From: Platerodrilus igneus
Taxonomy: Eukaryota; Arthropoda; Insecta; Coleoptera; Lycidae
NCBI GenBank assembly: GCA_036346225.1
Contig: JARFIW010000942.1
Coordinates: forward strand, 1,240,001-1,304,000
Length of the DNA: 64,000 nucleotides
Direction of reading: 5' to 3'
The notes under the pieces are model-generated. The model had not been told where the DNA came from. It made no database searches and worked only from the letters and a program-made list of their open reading frames with translations. Below are positions 21,901-28,429 of this stretch, in pieces. A program made the translations under genes and the position numbers. How positions within the stretch are numbered: position 1 is the first letter of the stretch; every line of letters starts with the position of its first letter.

Positions 21901-22543
21901 TCTATTTAAAAAAAGGTAACTATATTTTACTGGAAAAAGCTACTGAAAAATTTTCAGAACTGTCTCCATAAATGTGTGTCCCCCTTCATCAGCTATAACT
22001 TTTATCTGAACTTTTTTTTCTATACCTTATACTTTTTAAATTAAACGCATTGGTTCGTTTAAAAATTACACCCACTATATACAAAGCTTAGAGCAAAACT
22101 GAAGTCATGTTTAGTTCATTACAGCTCTGCTTGTCTACAAGCAAATTCATGTTTAACATCAAATAAAGATGAACAGAATGCCTCGTTTAAACACGTACTA
22201 CCTTATTAAAACTAACCTTAGCCCAAGTACTATTTAGTTTAATAGTTTGGATCGCATCTTCCATAGCAAAATAATACTGCTGAACTTTTAAAAATGCTAA
22301 AGAGCGATTACTGTAAAGAGCACTGTTTGTTGGTTCCAATTTGATGGCATAAGTGTACACTAATATAGCTTCTTCGTATTTGGAATTACGAACGGCAGCA
22401 TTCCCTTGTTCTCTTAGCTGCTCGACTGAAACCTAGAACAATAAAGTAATGGTACAAATTAAATACATCATATGACAAAATAAACATAACCTTAAAATTA
22501 TTTTTCAATTTATACAACCAAGCATTACCTTTTCTTCTGCCAT
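991..22543 (-). CDS. Small TPR-repeat protein with two C-terminal membrane segments (five exons)
   Basis: Five exons join on the minus strand: 22529-22543 (MAEEK), 22217-22432, 2205-2358, 1324-1424 and 991-1272. All junctions have GT/AG and phases agree (0,0,1,0). The product is 215 aa to an in-frame TGA (1111-1113), or about 255 aa or less if that TGA is bypassed or spliced out. Residues 6-110 form about three tetratricopeptide repeats: GNAAVRNSKYEEAILVY followed by ALYSNRSLAFLKV, then GYFRKAEVEFATFRYEDAL. This is the co-chaperone-like pattern of STI1/TTC-type domains, which bind Hsp70/Hsp90 tails or other peptides. Residues about 134-155 and 164-185 are hydrophobic (WLGAGVGIVLGVMIVIA; VLMAIMTMAIAMIGYGVA) and predict a two-pass membrane anchor, followed by a basic tail ending RQRWKKGKS. 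The second intron is 19.9 kb and full of transposons. Exact orthology is not assigned. Confidence 0.8.
1098..1148 (-). other. Possible 51-nt mini-intron removing an in-frame TGA
   Basis: Inside the last exon of the TPR gene the frame meets TGA at 1111-1113 but stays open after it to TAA at 991 (reading VEKENSSDDASN and a basic tail). A GT at 1148-1147 (context TTAG/GTGGAT) and an AG at 1099-1098 preceded by CTTTTTGT could define a 51-nt intron. It is a multiple of three and contains the TGA, and splicing would keep the frame (G+AG = Glu). The donor is weak and the intron is very short. A simple nonsense mutation or a true stop are the alternatives. Confidence 0.35.
2359..3865. other. Intron 2 of the TPR gene, first part; no feature recognised
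   Basis: AT-rich intronic sequence between the exon at 2205-2358 and the first LINE fragment. The stretch around 3120-3420 is less AT-rich and may be an old repeat, but I could not place it in a family. Confidence 0.4.
3866..4262 (+). pseudogene. LINE (APE-type non-LTR retrotransposon) reverse transcriptase fragment
   Basis: A 133-codon open stretch (3871-4272) matches the RT of the LINE at 14.3-16.4 kb. It starts in the LTAHMSKILT-like block, then jumps over an internal deletion to the motif A region FIDLEKAFDNVKW and on to YRDRRIVHSLYKEQTAV and a damaged RQGC block (LRHGCALPPLIFNMYI). The motif A aspartate is kept here, unlike in the longer copy. The YADD motif and both ends of the LINE are missing, so it is a dead fragment. 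Confidence 0.85.
5231..5392 (+). repeat. LINE 3' tail ending in a (GAT)n run
   Basis: The segment from GTGAAATAAGGCATAAAATT to the GATGATGATGATGA run matches the 3' ends of the LINE copies at 16.6 kb and 17.2-17.77 kb (GAGAATTTCAGAGAACT and the block following CCAACCAGT). The short trinucleotide tail is the normal 3' terminus of this family in the window. It sits inside the spacer of the foldback element. Confidence 0.75.
5399..5608 (+). repeat. Tandem repeat, three copies of a 70-bp unit
   Basis: The word ATTGGTATCTGACAAGTG starts at 5419, 5489 and 5559, so the period is exactly 70 bp. Each unit continues with GTAAACCCGC and a CCTCA-CCATATACAA block. The last unit runs into the right arm of the inverted repeat, and one unit in reverse (about 5160-5230) forms the inner end of the left arm. 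Confidence 0.85.
6240..6760 (+). pseudogene. Degenerate Ty3/Gypsy reverse transcriptase remnant
   Basis: Conceptual translation gives TPFGTFKC, then YVDNWVVFVKTLSEHNQRL (the YVDD box with the last Asp changed to Asn), KNVLEIAKK, and LKRFLGLPNYLSKIITHYLS, which is the typical thumb block after the RT palm of Gypsy elements. Several frame changes and stops break it. It does not belong to the same family as the 26.2-32.8 kb element; the wording is closer to K02A2.6-type Gypsy pols. Confidence 0.75.
6761..7527. other. Intronic AT-rich DNA, nothing recognised
   Basis: Unassigned sequence between the Gypsy RT remnant and the mariner. No coding pattern, tandem repeat or known repeat end was identified. 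Confidence 0.35.
7528..8260 (-). mobile_element. Internally deleted mariner-like element with TIRs
   Basis: The left end, GAGGGTCGTCCGGAAAGTAG followed by TACCCGTTT, is matched in reverse at the right end (AAACGGGTAATACTTTCCAG then ACGGTCCTCG). TA dinucleotides flank it at 7526-7527 and 8261-8262, as expected for Tc1/mariner. The element is about 733 bp, against about 1.3 kb for complete mariners. The transposase centre is missing. Confidence 0.85.
7552..8120 (-). pseudogene. Mariner transposase, N-terminal HTH half fused to its C-terminal end
   Basis: From 8120 down, the 122-codon frame reads the paired HTH region of mariner transposases (IRAVIRFLNARNVKPCDIH, then QLKEVYGDNVMDESSFRHWC, HDEECSRQPSLITDELL, VTIDEISEKFSI). 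It stops at 7754. The sequence then continues with the family's C-terminal block (LAYKNSSHDMMNA, then an FLFKNGYYFPDDP-like end at the TIR). The catalytic D,D(34)D domain is deleted, so the product could bind DNA at most. Confidence 0.8.
8261..8639. other. Spacer between mariner and LINE, nothing recognised
   Basis: About 380 bp without a recognisable repeat end or coding pattern. The 5' boundary of the following LINE is not sharp and could lie in here. Confidence 0.3.
8640..9720 (+). mobile_element. LINE, 5' part (5' UTR and endonuclease region)
   Basis: Upstream half of an APE-type non-LTR retrotransposon whose other half resumes at 14325. The start is estimated. From about 8982 the APE endonuclease begins (GAWNVRSMKQVGKLENL), continues past a tandem duplication with LDIVGISKVSWPKARDFWS, and the open frame 9292-9720 carries VIVQVYMSTSSYSEEEEEIY and the block ending RRYTLKMPGDIGRYQIDYIL. 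It is interrupted at 9720, in the codons after TDID, by a Gypsy LTR. Confidence 0.8.
9013..9119 (+). repeat. Tandem duplication of about 47 bp inside the LINE endonuclease
   Basis: The stretch ending AAAATTTAAATAGATAGGCT and ATCATTAG occurs at 9013-9059 and again at 9073-9119, separated by 13 bp. It adds extra residues and shifts the endonuclease frame, so it post-dates loss of function. Confidence 0.8.
9721..10382 (+). repeat. Gypsy-1 5' LTR
   Basis: The 662-bp LTR is aligned with 13723-14324. Its start reads TACTACATGCC where the 3' LTR keeps TGTTACATGCC, so the canonical TG has mutated. Both LTRs end GGTAATATAACA. It is longer than the 3' copy mainly because the 3' LTR lacks about 46 bp after CGTCATTTCG and one ACGCCCAAAC unit. 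Confidence 0.85.
11415..11555 (+). repeat. Short minisatellite, about three copies of a 50-60-bp unit
   Basis: Words AGTTGGTCGCTCAGCA and GTCTAGACKAGACTC recur in three consecutive imperfect units (around 11440, 11492 and 11542). It lies within Gypsy-1, about 120 bp upstream of the integrase fragment. Confidence 0.7.
11680..12130 (+). pseudogene. Gypsy-1 integrase C-terminal fragment
   Basis: The open frame 11677-12051 reads RVLITAISSYIDSDHTRWNE and ALRTSKHEATQFTPSFLVFG. This is the part of a Gypsy integrase just after the catalytic Glu, followed by the coiled region (LLKAYEKSKDHYNLRKRDI). After the stop at 12051 the +1 frame continues VLSDATKKFSSKLAPKF, the GPY/F-type tail, so one frameshift breaks the gene. 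The zinc-binding and DDE core upstream is deleted. Confidence 0.8.
12131..13722 (+). other. Gypsy-1 3' internal region, no assignable gene
   Basis: Long AT-rich stretch between the integrase fragment and the 3' LTR, where an env or ORF3 may once have been. Short open frames exist (for example 12296-12508) but none shows a recognisable domain or a signal/transmembrane layout I can defend. Confidence 0.4.
13723..14324 (+). repeat. Gypsy-1 3' LTR
   Basis: The 602-bp LTR begins TGTTACATGCC and ends GGTAATATAACA (TG...CA). It is co-linear with the 5' LTR, including the CGACATTATTAGCCAACGAG and AATATCTTTGTTGTGCAATA blocks, and is followed by the target duplication AGAC. Confidence 0.85.
14325..16440 (+). 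pseudogene. LINE, 3' part: reverse transcriptase and C-terminal region
   Basis: Continuation of the LINE interrupted at 9720. Open pieces 14539-14949 (KKPWITKGILNLIKERRKYK) and 14974-15384 (LKDLKNGGASGTDKVKVETL, CRTISLTAHMSKILTRTVQR, LEDQFGFRRNRETRG) are the linker and RT fingers. The catalytic sites are lost: motif A reads HLEKAFNNVKW (Asp to Asn) and motif C at 15691-15708 reads L-R-stop-A-N-D instead of LRYADD. The C-terminal block CMWSTVLYGSETWTVGEAEK is visible near 16015-16070, and the 3' end lies near 16400-16430. It is dead. Confidence 0.85.
16430..16951 (+). repeat. Tandemly repeated segment: about 170-bp spacer plus LINE 3' tail
   Basis: After the first LINE end, a spacer (16430-16600, containing GTGTTGGGGGATCCTTGGCA and CATACCACCGAAT) is followed by a second LINE tail (16610-16775). 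A second copy of the spacer then follows (16776-16950, GTGCTGGGGGAACTTGGCAG). A third LINE tail comes after the SINE at 17215. The repeated order shows tandem duplication of a LINE-end/flank unit rather than independent insertions. Confidence 0.75.
16952..17202 (-). repeat. tRNA-derived SINE, head truncated
   Basis: On the minus strand it runs from the B-box region (inverted ATTCGAACCC near 17187) to the family tail (GGAGCACTGGAAAATCACAT in reverse). It is inserted in the LINE-flank unit, with ACATACC on both sides (16944-16950 and about 17208-17214). The A-box half of the tRNA-like head is missing. Confidence 0.8.
17215..17770 (+). pseudogene. LINE 3' end fragment
   Basis: The segment encodes, with stops, the C-terminal region of the same LINE (TRREFFKAYVWSTAQYVYEI; GKLCFRCMRMV) and ends with the CCAACCAGT-like block (AACCAGTTCCACGACTGAAG) and CCTAATGATGAT. 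It is the third LINE tail in this cluster and the longest. Confidence 0.8.
17975..21330 (+). mobile_element. Pogo/Tigger-like DNA transposon
   Basis: About 3.35 kb with inverted ends. The left end GCATATGTAGTGGTACCTAT followed by AATGGGCC is matched on the complement of 21299-21330 by GCATATCGTAGTAGTACCTA followed by TAGTGGGCC. Subterminal GGCCCAC/ACCAGTAGT-type words recur inside. It encodes one transposase with two small introns. The exact outer boundary and TA target duplication cannot be fixed because the similarity extends into GCATAT. Confidence 0.8.
18627..20844 (+). pseudogene. Pogo-like transposase (three exons, lightly damaged)
   Basis: The start ATG at 18627 gives an N-terminal HTH (YTIQQIQQAIADIERG; HKVSRMHGHSKS). 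A frameshift near 18795 moves the frame to VFTKDQERHIVTWIKSM, a TAA lies at 18919, and then the CENPB-type block and the DDE core follow. Exon 1 ends at 19313 and exon 2 is 19374-20073. Exon 3 starts at 20172. The introns are 60 and 98 nt with GT-AG. The catalytic aspartates sit in NSDETAF, FMDGHVSH and IQPMDV with 35 residues between the second and third, a DD35D layout that fits pogo. The C-terminus is Lys/Glu-rich (about 20428-20560), then a small domain (VQEGKFVLVPFFGG) ending at 20844. A TAA after KKRR (20392-20394) and a frameshift break exon 3. Confidence 0.85.
21331..22216. other. TPR gene intron 2, last part; nothing recognised
   Basis: AT-rich DNA between the pogo element and the donor of the exon ending at 22217. 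No coding or repeat signature was identified. Confidence 0.4.
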
Positions 22544-23700
22544 TTTATAAAGTTTTTATGTAATTAAACCAAATATATTTGTTATTTCAATTGACTTCCC
22601 ATGGTTTTACATTATTTGAATAAAGATATATAAATCTAGGCCACAGCAGACGGTATATGTACCTTTAGTTGACAGCTAATCAATTATATGTTATTAATGA
22701 GGGATTCCAATTTTCAACTATAGATGCTACTAGATACGTACATCAAAATCGGTGCATAGGATCAAAACGTCCTTGGGAGCAAACATGAAATTCGTTCAAT
22801 GAGTGAAAAATTTCACCAGAACGCGTTACTTAAACATTCTAGTTATTAAACTCTATTTTAATTACAGAACAATAGCAGGTTATTTCCTTAAGCAATAGAA
22901 ACATAAAGTAGTGTGGATTTGCAACTTTGTTGTTGTGTATGTAAATATCTATCCCACCGTTATTTATTAAATATAATTAATGAAATCTGAAATGTGTTTA
23001 AGCTTTTCGTTCAAATTAATTATTACTTAAAATTAATTGAAAATGTTTCCTTCCTAACGGTAATGCCAATTGTGTGTTATTGAAAATTTGATAACATACA
23101 TCAATCTTCACGTAAAACTAATTTAAAAGCATTCTCTTCTTCATGAACACTATTGTAAAGCCGATCGGTCTGCCTGTGGCCCGAGTAATTACCTTGGAAC
23201 GTAGGGAGGCGTTTGTGCACAAAAGATCATTGATGGTTCCCTGGAGCGTTACAAATTTTGGATGAATTTTTATTCACGGTACATATAAGCGTTATTTAAA
23301 GTGCAGTAGAAAATATCTAGAATGTGTTAGAGTAATCGAGAACAATTAAATTATATATAACTTTGCGGTCATAGTTATAGCAAGTCAGTTCTGTTCGAGC
23401 TTTTGATCACGATGTTAATTCTGAAGTTACGTTCTAATTAAAGCTCTGATACATATGTGATATAGGTTTTCATATGTATAACTGTTTATATAAATTACAG
23501 TAGTGATTAGATAAATTAGTTATAGTGATTCGATATTAAGTTAATTAGGAAGATACCGTAATTTTAAGAAGATAATACTAGTAATGTTAGCGATTAGTTC
23601 GGAAAGTATTTTCAGAACTTTTAGAAATTTGATTGTAGGTACAACTTGTTCAAGAGGCGTTTTATAACGAGTTTGAAAGTAAAGAACTGTTGTTATTACA
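22544..23700. other. 5' flank of the TPR gene; possible LTR remnant at its right side
   Basis: The minus-strand promoter of the TPR gene should lie just above 22543; no TATA box or initiator can be chosen with confidence. The stretch about 23160-23700 precedes a gag-like start and ends TTGTTATTACAAATAGAGTT, similar in style to the LTR end of the 26-32 kb Gypsy element. It may therefore be a decayed 5' LTR and leader, but no second copy exists in the window to prove it. Confidence 0.3.
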
Positions 23701-23728
23701 AATAGAGTTTTCGTTACATTAGTGTCAA

Positions 23729-25643
23729 ATGGTGGGATTAAAATTTTTTTGTACGATTTCTATTTGCATGCCTGTCACTCGTACTAAAAAAAAAGAAATG
23801 GGCAGCGATATTTTTTTGTTTTTAAAAAAGTTCAAGTCAGGCATGGGAAAACACGCTGAGAAACAAGACCAAAACTTTGAAAACTTGGCAGCAAAGTTAG
23901 AAGAAAAAGGGGAAAGTTATTCTGGGAATGGATATCTTGAAGAGATATGGACTCCAAGTAGATATGAAAGAGTATGTCTTGAGAGTAGGGAATGAGGAAG
24001 TGCCGTTTTGAGAAACATATGACATACGGTGCAAGTTTGTTCGACGAGCAATGTTGTCCTACCTGGAAGAACAAAGTGTGATGGTGAAACACTTGGATGG
24101 TGCTCTCCGCGAAGCCTTTCTGTGCGCTAATGAACCGATTAGTAACAAATCTCTTGTAAAGGGCGTGCTTATAGGAAAGGCTCTGACCAAAGTGACAAAT
24201 TGTGTACCCGTTAAGATCTTAAACGCCAATGACTACGGTATAGCACTTGGAAAGAATACAACAGTTGGGTGGTGTTCTTCGGCTGTTTACGTGACAGGGT
24301 AGGCCAGTTGAAGAAACGGTATCAGCCATCTTGAACAACCACAACTGCCCGGACTTAAGAATTTGATCTGACGGTACTCGGGCGTGTTGGCGGTAAGGGT
24401 GGTCGATTAGGAAAGATAACAGTAGTCAGTCGAGTCTAGAATCGATACAGGAGATGCACGTCCAATAAGACAGCATCCATGAAGAAGCCAAGAAAATTAT
24501 TAGAGATTTAGAGGACAAAGAGCGATTGATCACTCTGATAACCCTTCACCATGGCCTGTTGTGCTTGTTAGGGTCAACGAGATTTTATGTGGACTACTGG
24601 CGATTGAATAACGTACCCAAAAAGTATAGCTACCTACTTCCAAAGATTTCGACACCCTAGATATACTTTTAGGGTCACGTTGGTTCTCAACCAACACCCT
24701 AGATACACTTTTAAGGTTGCGATGGTTCTCAACCTTGGTTTTGAAGAGTGGCTACTGGTAAGTGAATATGGAACCCAAAGCTTGAGAAAAAAAGCTTTCA
24801 CTATTGGTACTGGTCTATAGCTGTATATTTACACTCATTCCATTTGGACTCTGTAACGCTTCTGCCACTTCTGTATTGGATAACATCTTACGTGGGCTTT
24901 TGTGAAAAACATGTCTGGTATATTTGGATGACGCGGTCGTGATTGGGAAGTCGTTTGAGGAACACTTCGAAAATCTAGGAGAAGTGTTTCGTAGACTCAG
25001 AGGAGCCAATCTATAGCTAATCCCAAAGAAGTGTCACGTGCTAGGCAAAGAGGTGAAATATCTAAGGTACGTAGTTTCACGCAACGGAGTCAGGTTATAC
25101 CCAGAAAAGATTAAGGCGGTACAAAAGTGGCCGACCCCAAAAGACAAACAACAGCTACGCAACTTTCTAGGGTTGTGCACCTACTATAAAAGATTTGTTT
25201 CCGGGTTTATGAATATAGTCAAGCCCTTAACCAAGCTGATTGAAGATGGGCATGATTACGTTTGGAATCGAGATTGTCAGAACGCGTTCCAACAACTAAG
25301 ACATTTATTGACAACAGCTCCGATCTTAAGTTATGCTCGGTCGGAACGCAAATTCATCGTAGACACAGACGCAAGCAATTACGCCATCGGAAGTGTACTA
25401 TTCTAAATGCAAGACGTGCAAGGGAGAGTCCTTGGCTACTTTAGCAAGGTGCTCCTGAGACCGTAACCGAATATTGCGTTACTAGAAGGGAACTGTTAGC
25501 TGTGGTAAAATCCGTAGAACACTTTTATAAATAACTCTACGGGAAAAAGTTTCACCTGATAACCGACCACGCAACCCCAAAGTGGCTAATACAGATTAAA
25601 AACCACGAAGGGCAAGTCTCCAGATGGATAGAAAGGCTGCTGG
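23729..25643 (+). pseudogene. Gypsy-3: decayed Gypsy gag-pol fragment
   Basis: The 5' piece (MPVTRTKKK then FLKKFKSGMGK) resembles the gag start of the element at 26171 (MPITRS, FLKDFKSCMGK). At 24050-24300 a pol linker (EEQSVMVKHLDGALREAF; NCVPVKILNANDYGIALGKN) follows directly, so most of gag and protease is deleted. RT pieces continue (WPVVLVRV, YLDDAVVIGKSFEEHFENL, open frame 25038-25406 with [18 protein letters not shown] and the RNase H start VDTDASNYAIGSVLF), then RWIERLL. Many stops and frameshifts occur. It ends abruptly at about 25643 in unrelated coding sequence. Confidence 0.8.
24652..24735 (+). repeat. Tandem duplication of about 42 bp in the Gypsy-3 RT
   Basis: ACACCCTAGATA-ACTTTTA-GGT-GGTTCTCAACC appears twice in a row (24652-24692 and 24694-24735). 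It adds an extra copy of the RT segment encoding the [16 protein letters not shown] block, after inactivation. Confidence 0.7.
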
Positions 25644-25878
25644 TTGTTTTCAAGTACGTGGGTTCATTCTTTCCAGGGAAAATTGAAAAGCTAGATAAAG
25701 ATGGAGCATCTGTAACTTCAATGCAGAAACGTGGACGGTTGTGGAAGTGGCCAGAAAGACCTGATGTGCTCGATTATCCTTGGGCATCCATACTAGGTCA
25801 GATTAACGAGCCACGAAAAACGAGTAGGACCCGTAATGTCTATTCCGTTCGAGAATTAGATTTTCTTTGGGACTGAGA
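25644..25878 (+). pseudogene. C-terminal coding fragment of an unidentified DNA-transposon protein
   Basis: An open frame reads VGSFFPGKIEKLDKDGASVT, then RGRLWKWPERPDVLDYPWAS and VYSVRELDFLWD before TGA. The pattern (F-PG-I, two aromatic blocks, W-P) is an SH3/Tudor-like fold seen at the C-termini of some transposase-derived proteins. It is not Gypsy. The N-terminal side was replaced by the Gypsy-3 fragment. AATAAA-rich sequence follows (about 25910-25975). Family not firmly assigned; pogo-related is my guess. Confidence 0.45.
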
Positions 25879-26170
25879 ACCAAATAAGTTAATCTCAGGC
25901 CTATTGTTTTATTTTATGTTTTTTTTTGCTGGATTATTGTAAAATGTACAATAAAGTGTAAATAACTTAATAAATATTTATAATATTAAACTATTTTGGC
26001 TTGTATTGCTTGGTTTATTTTTACCTTTAAAATAAACATCTATTTTGTTTTCTTTCTTCCATCTGGTCAACTACTGGTACAACACAAGGTCAACTACAGA
26101 TTTTTTCATTTTTTGTTAATGACCAACTACTGGTTCATTAGCAAAGTTAACTAATTTTTATTTTACTTAT
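25879..26170 (+). other. 3' part of a DNA transposon interrupted by Gypsy-2
   Basis: Contains the 3' UTR and subterminal repeats with the word GGTCAACTACTGGTAC (26067) and variants at 26091 and 26133. The same word, GGTCAACTACTGGTGC, recurs at 32980 on the far side of Gypsy-2. This indicates that the Gypsy element split one transposon tail. Confidence 0.45.
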
Positions 26171-26703
26171 TGTTACGAGCTACTATTAAGCAACCCGTCA
26201 AACAACGAAGCGCCGTATGCACTGTATATTCTCAAGGGACCGAGATTTTTCTAGCAATTACTGGAGGATGAATCATCCTTTTAATTCAGGGTATAAATAA
26301 GACCAATGATGAAGTACAGAGTTAGTCTATATCAGAATGTCGAATATAAATTATATCGTGTTAAGTTAAATAGTTAAGGTTTTGGAAGTCCAAGAGTAAA
26401 CATAAATTATATGATGTGAACGTGTCTATTGTACATGCAGCTTGTAGAATACATAAATTGACAAAAGTGTAATAAATAAATAGTGGTGTTAGTGTTGTTA
26501 ATACACCTATGGTTAAGGATTTAGTCTAAGAAGATAATAGTGCTTGTAAATTCATTAGTGTGATAGTGCTTCATTGTTAATTGGACTGAAAGCATCTATA
26601 AATAAGCATATACTGTTAATTAGACTTGTGAACAGTGAGTAATAAAGACTTTTGTTATTACTTGTTTTAAATTACTGAAACACGGTAGTAGTAGCCCGCT
26701 ACA
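26171..26703 (+). repeat. Gypsy-2 5' LTR
   Basis: Starts TGTTACGAGCTACTATTAAG and ends GTAGTAGCCCGCTACA. It contains TATAAATAAG (about 26291) as a candidate TATA region and several AATAAA words (about 26471-26480, 26641) as candidate polyadenylation signals. Paired with 32289-32823. Confidence 0.9.
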
Positions 26704-26704
26704 C

Positions 26705-26722
26705 TGGCGTCAGGCTGTGTTG
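26705..26722 (+). promoter_or_regulatory. Gypsy-2 primer-binding site
   Basis: TGGCGTCAGGCTGTGTTG begins one base after the LTR end. A TGG start next to the LTR is the hallmark of a tRNA-primed PBS. The CGTCA wording suggests a Leu/Ser-type tRNA end, but the matching tRNA is not identified here. Confidence 0.65.
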
Positions 26723-26762
26723 GCTGATTAATTAAGTCTAAAGACATTTGAGTAGTTTGTAT

Positions 26763-28042
26763 ATGCCAATTACAAGAAGCTAAAGTAAAATGGACGCAGA
26801 AACTTTAATGAATTTCCTTAAGGATTTTAAATCCTGTATGGGGAAAGTTAAGTGAAAATACTGCAAAAATACAAAAAAAGTTTAGTGAAAATGCTGATAA
26901 AAAGGAAAGGTTAAGTGAAAATTCTGAAAAAAATGAAAGAGAGGTCAGCTAAATTAGAAGTGCCACTTAATGAAAACATAGTGAGGCCAGTTGAACTGGA
27001 ATCGACCCTTAAAGAGTTTAAATACGGTATGGAAGTGACACTTAGCGAAAATGCTGCGAAAATGAAAGCAAAGTTGAATGAAAATACAGCCACGCTAGAA
27101 CAAAGATTTATGGAAGGATCTATTGCACTGAAAGCAGATTTTACTGAACAGGCAAAAACAGTTGACCAAAAGTTGGACAGTAAATTGATAAAATGGAAGG
27201 AGATATGATGAGGCTGCAAGAACAAGTGATTTCACTAACAACGCGGCCACTTGAATTAGCAAACCAAGTTGTAAATCAGAATATCCCAGAAATAAGAAGC
27301 ATGGAAGGAAGCGAGTCAATACCGTCAAAATTTAAAGTGAAACCACCCACATTCGATAGTAAAACACCTTGGCCCACATATTTGAAACAATTTGAAGCTG
27401 CTGCAATAGCCAACGGTTGGTGCAACAAAGAGAAGGCTATCTCCTTAATAGTGGCCCTCCGAGGGGAAGCTCTTAACATCTTACAAACGATTTCCGATCA
27501 CCAGCAGAATGATTACGGCCTCTTAACATCGAAGCTTGAAATGAGATATGGAAACGCTCACCTTCAACAGGTATACCATGCACAAGTTAAAAACCGTTCG
27601 CAAAAGACAAATCAAAGTCTGCAAGCATTCGAAGCTGACATCACCAGATTAGTTAGATTGGCATACCCAACGGCATCAGATAGCTTCCTTGAACAACTGG
27701 TTGTTGAAACATTTGTGAATGGCGAAATACGGCAAGCGCTAAGACTAGCACGGCCAAAAATGTTAGATGACGCACTGGCTCATGCGCTTGAATTTGAAGC
27801 AGGTAAGCAGATATCACACAGGAAAAGTCACAAAGTTTGGTCTGCTTAGAAGAACCTGGCCAATCGCAGAACAGCATAGAAGAAATAATCAACCGTGTGT
27901 TTGAAAAGCAAAAAGCGGAAAAGCTTGAAAGACAACGACCGCGGAGATGGGGTTTGCGATGCTGGAACTGCGGTGAAGTTGGTCATATACAGAGACGCCG
28001 TACTCAACCAAAAAAACAACCGGTTGAGCAGCAGGAAAACTA
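26763..28042 (+). pseudogene. Gypsy-2 gag
   Basis: Gag begins around 26763 or 26790 (MDAETLMNFLKDFKS), with stops and frame changes in a repetitive, coiled-coil-like N-terminal part (26915-27208, Glu/Lys-rich). The main open piece 27193-27849 is a typical Gypsy capsid region: FKVKPPTFDSKTPWPTYLKQ, then KEKAISLIVALRGEALNIL, LEMRYGNAHLQQVY and LEQLVVETFVNGEIRQALR. After a frame change the zinc knuckle appears at about 27960 (CWNCGEVGHI), but the last Cys of C-x2-C-x4-H-x4-C is lost through an indel. Gag binds and packages the element RNA. Confidence 0.85.
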
Positions 28043-28069
28043 GAACAAGTCGACGTAAGGGGGCGAACG

Positions 28070-28426
28070 TTGACAGCACAACGTAGTGTCCCAGAGATTA
28101 TCATCCGTTCTGCATCGTCGATGGGGAGTCTGGACAGCATTTATATCGATGGTAGAATTAATGGTAGGGTTGTCCGATTACTCATTGATACAGGAGCGAC
28201 AAGGACTATTGTGAGACCATATTTGGTTGGTCGTGGAAAAGTGCTACCTGTATCAGTATGTCTTCGAACGGTAAGTGGTGAGAAAATTTCTACTCACGGA
28301 GAGACTGCCGTAACCTTGGGAATTGGAGACAAACTAATTAATCATCGGGTGTTGGTAGCTGGAATTACAGAAGAAGTGATCTCGGGAATTGATCTCATGA
28401 CAGAATATGGGTTTCGTGTGACATGA
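28070..28426 (+). pseudogene. Gypsy-2 aspartic protease
   Basis: The frame reads IYIDGRINGRVVRLLIDTGA; the catalytic Asp-Thr-Gly-Ala is at 28187-28198, with the flap block following and the second conserved motif near VLVAGITEEVISGIDLM. Retropepsin matures gag-pol. The stop at 28424 comes from a one-base shift (the other frame continues DMKENVLRIDDDEIPF), so the link to RT is broken. Confidence 0.85.
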
Positions 28427-28429
28427 AAG

